Assembly (NCBI GenBank): GCA_017420455.1
Contig: JAFOJB010000245.1
Location: 1 to 7,092, forward strand
Direction of reading: 5' to 3'
Length of the DNA: 7,092 bases
DNA from: Blautia sp.
GTDB taxonomy: Bacteria; Bacillota; Clostridia; Lachnospirales; Lachnospiraceae
A program made the translations under genes and the position numbers. The notes beneath the pieces are model-generated. The model saw only the letters and a list, made by a program, of their open reading frames with translations. It did no database searches and was not told the DNA's origin. This document shows positions 1 to 5,223 of the stretch, in pieces; the stretch's first letter is position 1, and each line of letters opens with the position of its first letter.

Positions 1-1
1 A

Positions 2-73
2 GGCGTCGCCCTGAACATCTTCGGAGAGCAGGATATGCAGATCTTCGAGTCAGGCGTGGAATATTTCCTTTAA
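2..73 (+). CDS. 3' end of an unrecognised protein-coding gene (partial)
   Basis: The frame starting at base 2 is open from the window edge to a TAA at 71-73 and gives 23 residues, ending ...FESGVEYFL. The composition (mixed hydrophobic and acidic, ordinary codons) looks like a genuine protein C-terminus. Of the other two frames, one stops at once and the other is arginine-rich. The gene is cut off at its 5' side and too little remains to name a family. A strong intrinsic terminator lies about 150 nt downstream at 226-262, consistent with the end of this gene's transcription unit. A short palindrome (TTTCCTT-T-AAGGAAA, 64-78) straddles the stop codon. Confidence 0.5.
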   Translation, partial: GVALNIFGEQDMQIFESGVEYFL

Positions 74-85
74 GGAAAAAGACCC

Positions 86-171
86 TGGTACATTGCGGCC
101 GGATGCAGCAGCGCGGTACTGGTGAGGCGTAAAGCAGAAAGACTGTCCTGAGAAGGCGTCTTTTTGCACCG
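86..171 (+). repeat. Structured direct repeat, copy A
   Basis: This is the first of two related ~80-nt elements (the other is at 370-445). Both start with GGTACATTGC-GCC-GATGC (87-106 here, 18 of 20 identical between copies). Both also carry GCAGAAAG (134-141) paired with a downstream pyrimidine-rich arm, CTTTTTGC (160-167), across an 18-nt loop. Both finish with ACCG (168-171), which can pair back to TGGT (86-89). One stem position is a G-U wobble here and G-C in copy B, and the outer stem starts with U-G here and C-G in copy B, so the differences preserve pairing. It begins 12 nt after the upstream stop codon and lies upstream of the terminator at 226-262. I see no clear promoter for it. 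It does not match any riboswitch consensus I know. Confidence 0.5.
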
Positions 172-225
172 AAAGTATATATGGCCGCAGCCGGAACAAG
201 GTGCCGGAATCATAAATATGACGAT

Positions 226-262
226 AAAATCCCCGGAGAACATCCCTTCTCCGGGGATTTTT
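226..262 (+). terminator. Strong intrinsic terminator
   Basis: A 15-bp perfect stem runs from 226-240 to 247-261 around a 6-nt loop (CATCCC). Its core is CCCCGGAGAA / TTCTCCGGGG, and it ends in a short T run. The A-rich left flank makes it potentially bidirectional, but no gene on the opposite strand supports that use. It probably ends the transcript of the upstream gene and copy A, separating them from the promoter of the CarD-like gene. Confidence 0.88.
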
Positions 263-326
263 CACGATAAAATAGACTGCCTATATGCGCATAATCACCA
301 AATATTCAGAATATATATAAATTCAG

Positions 327-356
327 ATTACAATAACAGGTAAAGAATGGTATAAT
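327..356 (+). promoter_or_regulatory. Extended -10 sigma-A promoter for the CarD-like gene
   Basis: A perfect TATAAT at 351-356 is preceded by TG at 348-349, the extended -10 pattern. The -35 is weak: ATTACA at 327-332, 4 of 6 matches to TTGACA, with an 18-bp spacer. The upstream DNA is strongly AT-rich (about 290-347). Transcription should start near 363, giving a leader of about 140 nt before the ATG at 503. Repeat copy B sits at the very 5' end of that leader. Confidence 0.72.
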
Positions 357-369
357 AATACATAAACAT

Positions 370-445
370 CGGTACATTGCAGCCAGATGCTTTGGTATGA
401 TATGGCGCAGAAAGCCTGTTCAGTGAAATGATCCTTTCTGCACCG
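370..445 (+). promoter_or_regulatory. Structured direct repeat, copy B; candidate leader RNA element
   Basis: This is the second copy of the element seen at 86-171. Its 5' block (371-390) matches copy A at 18 of 20 bases. GCAGAAAG (407-414) and CTTTCTGC (434-441) form a perfect 8-bp hairpin with a 19-nt loop. CGGT (370-373) pairs with ACCG (442-445), directly abutting the hairpin, which would close a compact multi-helix fold. GCC (382-384) and GGC (404-406) may add an inner helix. The element lies just after the predicted transcription start of the CarD-like gene, the usual place for a cis-acting RNA. A regulatory role is inference. The alternative is a dispersed repeat present in two nearby copies. 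No known riboswitch class is recognised. Confidence 0.45.
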
Positions 446-502
446 GAATCATCAACTTGCCTTTTAAAGTTTCAACTGGAAACAGACAGAGAGGTGCGGC
501 GA

Positions 503-1003
503 ATGTTTGAAACAGGAGATTATGTAATCTATAATAATGCAGGAATCTGCAGGGTACAGGGGACGACCACCATGGACCTTCCGGGCGTGCCGAAGGACCG
601 GCTGTATTACATACTGGAGCCGAATGGGAAAAAAGAGGGGAAAATCTATACCCCGGTGGACGGCATGAAGAAGGTTCTCCGGAGGATGATGACGAAGGAA
701 GAAGCACAGAAGCTCATCGAGGAGATTCCGGCCATAGAGGTTCTTGAGATCGAGAATGACAAGCTTCGGGAAGAAAAATACAAGGAATGTCTGAAAAGCT
801 GCAGCAGCCGTGAGCTGGTGCGCATCATAAAGACGATTTATCTGCGCAGGACCAGGCGGCTGCGCAGCGGAAAGAAGGCCACAGCCGTGGACGAAAGATA
901 TATGAAGCTGGCGGAGGAAAACCTGTACGCAGAGCTGTCCATGCTGCTGGGGATTCCCAAAGAGGGGATGGTGTCCTATATTACCCAGAAGGTGCGGGCT
1001 TAG
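503..1003 (+). CDS. CarD/CdnL-family transcriptional regulator
   Basis: This 166-aa protein matches the CarD/CdnL family, which binds the RNA polymerase beta subunit and stabilises open promoter complexes. Residues 1-62 form the Tudor-like polymerase-interacting domain, opening with the hallmark MFETGDYVIYNNAGICRV and containing YYILEP and GKIYTPVD. Residues 66-166 form the helical DNA-contacting domain, including the basic stretch YLRRTRRLRSGKK (about 113-125) and the closing helices DERYMKLAEENLYAELSMLL. The length is usual for clostridial members. An in-frame ATG at 428 would add 25 residues but lies inside the repeat hairpin and lacks a good ribosome site. The ATG at 503 has GAGGTG at 491-496 (6-nt spacing) and gives the family's canonical N-terminus. 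It is monocistronic, with its own promoter at 327-356. The precise regulon is unknown. Confidence 0.9.
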   Translation: MFETGDYVIYNNAGICRVQGTTTMDLPGVPKDRLYYILEPNGKKEGKIYTPVDGMKKVLRRMMTKEEAQKLIEEIPAIEVLEIENDKLREEKYKECLKSCSSRELVRIIKTIYLRRTRRLRSGKKATAVDERYMKLAEENLYAELSMLLGIPKEGMVSYITQKVRA

Positions 1004-1082
1004 GAGCCTGGTGTCTGCTCCCCGCCCTGCGTGCTCTCCTGGCGCTTTGCGCCTGAATTCCTCATCTTGTGGATTGACAGCT

Positions 1083-1161
1083 TTCGCAGTCCTGCCCGGA
1101 TATGAGACCGGATTTTCCGTGCAGGCACGAAAATCCGGTCTCATATCCGGCAGGCTGTGAA
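1083..1161. repeat. Long near-perfect inverted repeat (hairpin or cruciform)
   Basis: CCTGCC at 1091-1096 followed by CGGATATGAGACCGGATTTTC is mirrored by GAAAATCCGGTCTCATATCCG followed by GGCAGG ending at 1154. The stem is nearly 30 bp with two single-base bulges (an extra C on the left arm at each place) and a tiny apex around 1120-1126. It extends outward by TTCGCAG (1083-1089) against CTGTGAA (1155-1161), with one G-U pair and one bulged T. There is no T run after either side, so it is not a typical intrinsic terminator, although it could end or stabilise the CarD-like transcript. It could also be a MITE-like remnant. It lies 79 nt after the CarD-like stop and 35 nt before the tRNA promoter. 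Confidence 0.85.
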
Positions 1162-1196
1162 CAGTAACGCTGCGGGAAAATTGGAACAAAAAAGTA

Positions 1197-1225
1197 TTGA
1201 CAAGATAAGGAAACCATTATATAAT
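1197..1225 (+). promoter_or_regulatory. Consensus sigma-A promoter of the tRNA-Met gene
   Basis: TTGACA (1197-1202), a 17-bp spacer and TATAAT (1220-1225) give a full match to the vegetative sigma-A consensus, preceded by an A-rich tract (about 1177-1193). Transcription should start near 1232, about 33 nt before the mature tRNA. Such a strong promoter is typical of stable RNA genes. Confidence 0.92.
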
Positions 1226-1232
1226 AGCAAAG

Positions 1233-1255
1233 CAGGTTGAGCAAGGGCTCACCTG
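1233..1255 (+). other. Hairpin in the 5' leader of the tRNA precursor
   Basis: CAGGT-T-GAGC (1233-1242) pairs with GCTC-ACCTG (1247-1255) to give nine base pairs with one bulged T and an AAGG loop. It would form at the very 5' end of the precursor transcript and ends 9 nt before the mature tRNA. It may keep the leader from invading the tRNA fold before RNase P cleavage; that role is inferred from position only. Confidence 0.55.
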
Positions 1256-1264
1256 TGAATAGAT

Positions 1265-1338
1265 GGCGAGATAGCTCAGCTGGCTAGAGCACGCGGTTCA
1301 TACCCGCGGTGTCGAGGGTTCAAGTCCCCCTCTCGCTA
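1265..1338 (+). tRNA. tRNA-Met (CAT), elongator type
   Basis: The cloverleaf is complete. The acceptor stem is GGCGAGA/TCTCGCT with a G-U first pair and discriminator A at 1338. The D arm is GCTC/GAGC. The anticodon stem is CGCGG/CCGCG with loop TTCATAC and anticodon CAT at 1299-1301. The T loop is TTCAAGT. It resembles the Bacillus elongator tRNA-Met closely. It lacks the initiator hallmarks, namely an unpaired first acceptor position and a GGG/CCC anticodon stem. A tRNA-Ile with a lysidine-modified CAT anticodon is the other possibility but fits less well. CCA is not encoded and must be added. The T stem (1314-1318 with 1326-1330) has an A-C mismatch at 1315/1329. The gene has its own promoter and terminator. 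Confidence 0.93.
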
Positions 1339-1346
1339 TTGCCTGT

Positions 1347-1380
1347 TCCCGAAAGTCCGTTGGGCTTTCGGGATTTTTTT
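1347..1380 (+). terminator. Intrinsic terminator of the tRNA-Met gene
   Basis: TCCCGAAAGTCC (1347-1358) pairs with GGGCTTTCGGGA (1362-1373) over a 3-nt apex, with one T-G wobble, followed by seven T's (1374-1380). It starts 9 nt after the mature tRNA and should end that transcript, so the pot operon downstream needs its own promoter or depends on read-through. Confidence 0.92.
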
Positions 1381-1383
1381 CTA

Positions 1384-1424
1384 TCACGGGAATCCGTGAC
1401 AGGAAAACAAAAGGGTTTTATGTA
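1384..1424 (+). promoter_or_regulatory. Inverted repeat overlapping a weak candidate promoter upstream of potA1
   Basis: TCACGG-GAAT-CCGTGA (1384-1399) is a 6-bp perfect inverted repeat. Its right arm overlaps GTGACA (1396-1401), a 5 of 6 match to the -35 consensus. At 17-bp spacing follows TATGTA (1419-1424), only 3 of 6 matches to the -10 consensus. If real, the repeat would be placed as an operator over the -35 box of the pot operon. An imperfect direct repeat (GGTTTTAT...GACA at 1414-1430 and GGTTTTAT...GACACA at 1434-1450) fills the rest of the spacer and runs into the ribosome site. The promoter call is weak; no better one is visible between the tRNA terminator and the gene. Confidence 0.3.
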
Positions 1425-1454
1425 CAGACAACCGGTTTTATAAGGACACATTAT

Positions 1455-2537
1455 ATGAATCAAGTATCCCTGGAATTACGAAATGTTACGAAGCGGTTTG
1501 AAAAAGAACTGGTTCTGGACGGGATCAGCCTGCAGGTGGAAAAAGGGGAGTTCCTTACGCTCCTTGGTTCTTCCGGCTGCGGAAAGACCACCACGCTGCG
1601 GATCATCGCAGGGCTGGAGACGCCGGATCAGGGGCAGGTGCTGCTGAACGGAGAGGATGTCACAGCCCTGCCTCCCGAAAAGCGGGCGGTCAATACCATT
1701 TTCCAGAGCTACGCCCTGTTTCCCCACATGACCGTGGAGGAAAATGTAGGCTATGCGCTGAAACTGAGACGCGTTCCCAGGCAGGAGATCCGGAAAAGAA
1801 CTTCAGAAATGCTGGATCTGGTGCGCCTTTCCGGCTTTGAAAAAAGAAAGCCGGAAAAGCTCTCCGGGGGACAGAAGCAGCGGGTGGCCATCGCCAGGGC
1901 CCTCATCGGCAATCCCGGGGTGCTCCTTCTGGATGAACCGCTTGGCGCGCTTGATCTGCAGCTGCGAAGAACGATGCAGCGGGAGCTGAAACGTCTGCAG
2001 CAGTATCTGGGAGTCACCTTCATCTATGTCACCCATGACCAGGAGGAGGCCATCAATATGTCGGACCGGATCGCCGTGATGCACCGGGGCCGCCTTGAGC
2101 AGATCGGAACCCCGGATGAAATCTACAATCATCCCAGAACCAGCTATGCGGCCAGATTTGTAGGAAACGCCAATCTCTTTACCGGCATGGTGGAAAGTAT
2201 CTCCGAAGAAGGGGCATGGGTATCCGTTTCCGGAGGACGGGTACTTCTCGGATGTCCCGCAGGCACTTCCCTGCAGAAAGGAGAAAAGGCCACCTTCGCG
2301 GTCCGGAGCGAGAATGTACAGGTGCTTGTGCAGGACCAGGAAGGCTGCGCTGCTGTGGTAAAGGAGAAGTCCTTCCTGGCCGGGCAGCTCCGTCTGATCC
2401 TTTCCATGCCTGACGGCAGGGAACTGGCAGCCAGCCGCTTCGGCATCGATTCGGATTTTGAGCCGGGACAGAAGGTGAAGTGGACCTTTCCGGCACGGCA
2501 AGGGGTCCTCCTGGACAGGGAGGAGCAGAATGCGTAG
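1455..2537 (+). CDS. potA: PotA1: ATPase of a spermidine/putrescine-type ABC importer
   Basis: This 360-aa cytoplasmic ATPase powers polyamine-type import. The nucleotide-binding domain covers about residues 1-235: Walker A GSSGCGKT 38-45, Q-loop Q84, signature LSGGQ 136-140, Walker B VLLLDEP 156-162, D-loop ALD 165-167 and switch H194 in [14 protein letters not shown]-type regulatory domain follows (about 240-360). All catalytic residues are present and the length is usual for PotA. The start has AAGGA at 1442-1446, 8 nt before the ATG. It leads the six-gene operon, and its last 8 nt overlap potB1. The ATPase core resembles PotA2 closely but the TOBE half has diverged strongly, so this is not a recent duplicate. 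The substrate is inferred from the permease neighbours; related ATPases serve iron or phosphonate importers. Confidence 0.92.
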   Translation: MNQVSLELRNVTKRFEKELVLDGISLQVEKGEFLTLLGSSGCGKTTTLRIIAGLETPDQGQVLLNGEDVTALPPEKRAVNTIFQSYALFPHMTVEENVGYALKLRRVPRQEIRKRTSEMLDLVRLSGFEKRKPEKLSGGQKQRVAIARALIGNPGVLLLDEPLGALDLQLRRTMQRELKRLQQYLGVTFIYVTHDQEEAINMSDRIAVMHRGRLEQIGTPDEIYNHPRTSYAARFVGNANLFTGMVESISEEGAWVSVSGGRVLLGCPAGTSLQKGEKATFAVRSENVQVLVQDQEGCAAVVKEKSFLAGQLRLILSMPDGRELAASRFGIDSDFEPGQKVKWTFPARQGVLLDREEQNA

Positions 2538-3387
2538 GCGTAACAGGGCAGGAATGTGGATGGTGCTCCCTCTTACCATTTTTACCCTGATCTTCGTGGC
2601 GGCCCCGCTGCTCTATATGGTATTCTTAAGCTTCGCCTCCCAGTCTTCCTCCGGATTCGGCGTGGAATGGAAATTTACTCTGGAGAATTATAAAAGGATC
2701 CTGGACCCGGTATACCGGAACACCTTCTATGGATCCCTCAGGCTGGCCTTCTCGACGACGGCTCTGAATATTCTCCTAGGCTACCCCTTCGGGTATTTTA
2801 TGGCGAAGCTTTCGGCGAAAAAGAAAAAAGCGGCTGTACTGTTTCTGATGCTGCCGTTCTGGCTCAATTCCCTGATCCGTCTGTACGGCTGGATCATCCT
2901 TCTGCAGAAGAAAGGCCTGGTAAATGAAGTCCTGCTGCGGCTTCACCTGATCGACAAGCCTCTGAAAATCCTGTACAGCTATCCGGCGATCCTCATCGGC
3001 ATGGTGTATGTGCTTCTGCCCTTTATGGCGCTGTCGGTCTACTCCAGCGCGGAAAAGCTGGACTGGTCTCTGGCAGAAGCCGCCAGGGATCTGGGAGCAG
3101 GGCGGTGTTACGCCTTTTTCACCATCATTTTTCCTCTGACCCTGCCCGGCCTTTTCTCCGGCATCATCCTGACATTTATTCCCTCCATGGGTCTTTTCTT
3201 CATCGCCGATATTCTGGGCGGGAACAAGATCGTCCTGGTGGGAAGCCTCATCCAGGAGCAGATGACCAGAGGGAATAACTGGCCTTTTGCCGCGGCTCTG
3301 GCCATGGTGCTTCTGGTGGTCACAAGTCTGCTGCTGGGCCTTTATAAGAAGCTGACGAATTCTGATGTACTGGAGGGAATCGGATGA
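2530..3387 (+). CDS. potB: PotB1: permease subunit of a polyamine-type ABC importer
   Basis: This 285-aa inner-membrane protein has about six hydrophobic segments (approximately 9-32, 66-92, 101-125, 153-175, 204-226 and 253-272). The cytoplasmic coupling loop, [25 protein letters not shown] (about 183-207), is an intact EAA motif that docks on the ATPase. The sequence PFWLNSLIRLYGW (109-121) is typical of PotB-like permeases. The ATG overlaps the potA1 stop by 8 nt and has GGGAGGAG immediately upstream (2518-2525), which indicates translational coupling. It would pair with PotC1 in the membrane and use PotA1 for energy. Family membership is certain; polyamine specificity is inferred, because permeases alone do not reveal the substrate. 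Confidence 0.9.
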   Translation: MRRRNRAGMWMVLPLTIFTLIFVAAPLLYMVFLSFASQSSSGFGVEWKFTLENYKRILDPVYRNTFYGSLRLAFSTTALNILLGYPFGYFMAKLSAKKKKAAVLFLMLPFWLNSLIRLYGWIILLQKKGLVNEVLLRLHLIDKPLKILYSYPAILIGMVYVLLPFMALSVYSSAEKLDWSLAEAARDLGAGRCYAFFTIIFPLTLPGLFSGIILTFIPSMGLFFIADILGGNKIVLVGSLIQEQMTRGNNWPFAAALAMVLLVVTSLLLGLYKKLTNSDVLEGIG

Positions 3388-4223
3388 AGCAGATGCGCGC
3401 AAACACAAAGCTCCAGAATGCCTACCTGGCTTTCCTCTTTTTCCTGATGTATCTCCCGGTAGCCATTGTAATACTGTTCTCTTTCAACGAATCAAAGCTT
3501 TACGTCTCCTTCTCCGGCTTTTCCCTGGTATGGTACGAAAAGCTGTTCCGGGACAGCGCCATGATGGAGGCACTGAAAAACAGCCTGATCCTGGGGATCT
3601 TAAGCTGCGCGGTATCGGCAGTGATCGGGACGCTGGGAGCAGTAAGCCTGTCCGCCCTGAAGCTTCGGAGCAAGGGAGTCCTGGAATATATTGCCATCCT
3701 TCCCCTTATGGTGCCGGAGATCATTCTGGGAATGGTGCTTATGGCATTTTTCTATATGCTGAAGCTTCCCTTTGGGATGCTGACGCTTCTCATCGGGCAT
3801 ACGGTATTCTGCGTGCCCTATATTCTGGTAGAGGTAAAAGCAAGCCTGGCGCTTATGGATCCTTCCCTTACGGAGGCTGCAAGGGATCTGGGAGCCAGCT
3901 CATGGCGGGCTTTCCTGGATATCACCCTTCCCCTGGTCATGCCGGCGGTGGCCTCCGGGTCTCTCCTGGCCTTTGCCATGTCCATGGACGATGTGGTGAT
4001 CAGCATTTTTATCAACGGGCCGAGGATCTCCACTCTTCCGATCAAGGTTTATACCCAGATCAAGACCGGAGTTACGCCGGAGATCAACGCCCTTTGCACC
4101 ATTATGCTGGCGGTCTCACTGACTGCCCTGGCGGTTTTTTCCATATTCAGAAGTCACAAAAAGGAGGAAAACAGGGATGAAGAACAAATTGATCGAGCTT
4201 CGGAACCTGACCAAGAACTTTGA
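3384..4223 (+). CDS. potC: PotC1: second permease subunit of the first polyamine-type importer
   Basis: This 279-aa inner-membrane protein has six predicted helices (about 11-34, 63-90, 98-125, 132-152, 186-210 and 232-256) and an EAA coupling loop at about 164-188 ([25 protein letters not shown]). The PotC-type stretch [13 protein letters not shown] lies at 197-209. It starts 4 nt inside potB1 (ATGA overlap), with GGAGGG at 3372-3377. The C-terminus is odd: after the last helix there is a charged tail (about 257-279, [21 protein letters not shown]), and its last 15 or so residues are encoded by DNA that also encodes the start of potA2, a 47-nt out-of-frame overlap. PotC proteins commonly end soon after the last helix, so the tail may be a read-through extension. 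No substrate-binding gene follows it. Confidence 0.9.
   Translation: MKQMRANTKLQNAYLAFLFFLMYLPVAIVILFSFNESKLYVSFSGFSLVWYEKLFRDSAMMEALKNSLILGILSCAVSAVIGTLGAVSLSALKLRSKGVLEYIAILPLMVPEIILGMVLMAFFYMLKLPFGMLTLLIGHTVFCVPYILVEVKASLALMDPSLTEAARDLGASSWRAFLDITLPLVMPAVASGSLLAFAMSMDDVVISIFINGPRISTLPIKVYTQIKTGVTPEINALCTIMLAVSLTALAVFSIFRSHKKEENRDEEQIDRASEPDQEL
4161..4167 (+). promoter_or_regulatory. Strong ribosome binding site inside potC1 that sets the potA2 start
   Basis: AAGGAGG lies 9 nt before the ATG at 4177, one of the strongest ribosome sites in the operon, and it sits within the 3' coding part of potC1. It supports potA2 starting at 4177 even though potC1 continues to 4223. The start gives [15 protein letters not shown], aligned with the start of PotA1. 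Confidence 0.8.
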
Positions 4224-5223
4224 TGATCAGCAGGTCCTGAAGGGAATCAGTCTGGACATCTACGAGAACGAATTTCTGACGCTGCTCGGGCCGAGCGGCT
4301 GCGGGAAGACTACCACGCTCCGGATCATTGCAGGCTTTGAGGAGCCCAGTGACGGACAGGTGCTTTTTAACGGGATCGAAATCTCGAAGGTACCCCCGTA
4401 TAAGCGTGAGGTCAATACGGTTTTCCAGAAGTACGCCCTTTTTCCCCATCTGAATGTGGCAGATAATATCGCCTTCGGCCTGAATCTGAAAAAGGTCGAA
4501 AAATCGGTCATTTCTCAGAAAGTGGAAAGAATGCTGAAGATGGTAGGCCTTTCCGGCTTCGAAAACCGGGATGTGACGCTGCTTTCCGGCGGCCAGCAGC
4601 AGAGAGTGGCCATCGCGAGGGCACTTGTGAATGAGCCGAAGGTACTGCTCCTCGACGAGCCGCTGGGAGCACTGGACGCGAAGATCCGTAAGCAGATGCA
4701 GCTGGAGCTGAAGAAGATCCAGAGGGAGGTGGGGATCACCTTTGTCTATGTAACCCATGACCAGGAGGAAGCACTGTCCATGTCGGACGCGGTGGTGGTT
4801 ATGAACAACGGGGAAATCCAGCAGATCGGGACCCCTACCGATATCTACAATGAGCCGGAAAACCGCTTTGTGGCAAGCTTTATCGGAGAGTCCAACATCA
4901 TCGAAGGACATATGATACGGGATTATCTTGTGGAGTTCGACGATTTCCAGTTCGAGTGTGTGGATAAGGGCTTCGAGGACAATGAAGAGGTGGAGGTGGT
5001 CCTGCGGCCGGAGGATCTGGATATCGTGGAACCGGAGCACGCAAAGATCACCGGAGTGGTGCGGGACATCACCTTCAAGGGAGTCCACTACGAGATCATG
5101 ATCGAGACGGAGAAGAGAATGTATAATGTACACACCACGGATTATGCCCCGGTGGGCAAAAAAATCGGTCTTCTTTTCGGACCGGAGGATATCCATGTCA
5201 TGTGTAAGATGGGAGCGTACTGA
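4177..5223 (+). CDS. potA: PotA2: ATPase of the second spermidine/putrescine ABC importer
   Basis: This 348-aa cytoplasmic ATPase has every motif intact: Walker A GPSGCGKT 38-45, Q84, LSGGQ 136-140, Walker B VLLLDEP 156-162, ALD 165-167 and switch H194. The C-terminal TOBE-type domain (about 240-348) contains [11 protein letters not shown] (274-284) and the closing GPEDIHVM (335-342), a pattern typical of bona fide PotA proteins. It shares long identical runs with PotA1 in the ATPase domain (for example [13 protein letters not shown] and [13 protein letters not shown]) but little in the TOBE domain. It begins inside potC1 and its TGA overlaps the potB2 ATG by one base. Together with potB2 and potCD2 it makes a complete polyamine importer in the usual A-B-C-D order. 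Confidence 0.94.
   Translation: MKNKLIELRNLTKNFDDQQVLKGISLDIYENEFLTLLGPSGCGKTTTLRIIAGFEEPSDGQVLFNGIEISKVPPYKREVNTVFQKYALFPHLNVADNIAFGLNLKKVEKSVISQKVERMLKMVGLSGFENRDVTLLSGGQQQRVAIARALVNEPKVLLLDEPLGALDAKIRKQMQLELKKIQREVGITFVYVTHDQEEALSMSDAVVVMNNGEIQQIGTPTDIYNEPENRFVASFIGESNIIEGHMIRDYLVEFDDFQFECVDKGFEDNEEVEVVLRPEDLDIVEPEHAKITGVVRDITFKGVHYEIMIETEKRMYNVHTTDYAPVGKKIGLLFGPEDIHVMCKMGAY

Noticed and set aside
64..78. Palindrome TTTCCTT-T-AAGGAAA across the upstream stop codon, as an operator
   Set aside because: It is short and AT-rich, partly coding, and no promoter can be placed around it. Chance is a sufficient explanation.
74..502. CRISPR array or tandem repeat in the intergenic region
   Set aside because: There are only two diverged copies, with a large spacer containing a terminator and a promoter. 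Unit length and spacing do not fit an array.
1041..1053. GGCGC-TTT-GCGCC hairpin after the CarD-like gene as its terminator
   Set aside because: It is only 5 bp and is followed by TGAATTCC rather than a T run, so termination there is unlikely.
1074..1102. TTGACA at 1074-1079 as a promoter reading into the long inverted repeat
   Set aside because: No acceptable -10 lies at 16-19 bp spacing (the best is CGGATA or GATATG), so the match to the -35 alone is not enough.
2265..2290. GCAGAAAG inside potA1 as a third copy of the structured repeat
   Set aside because: Only the 8-base core matches. The 5' block, the pairing arm and the outer closure are all missing, and the bases are explained by the potA1 coding frame.
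3365..4180. Long open frame overlapping potC1 almost completely on the same strand
   Set aside because: It is rich in Gly, His, Ser and Pro, has no domain or membrane character, and is an off-frame shadow of potC1, whose own frame has clear permease features and a good ribosome site.
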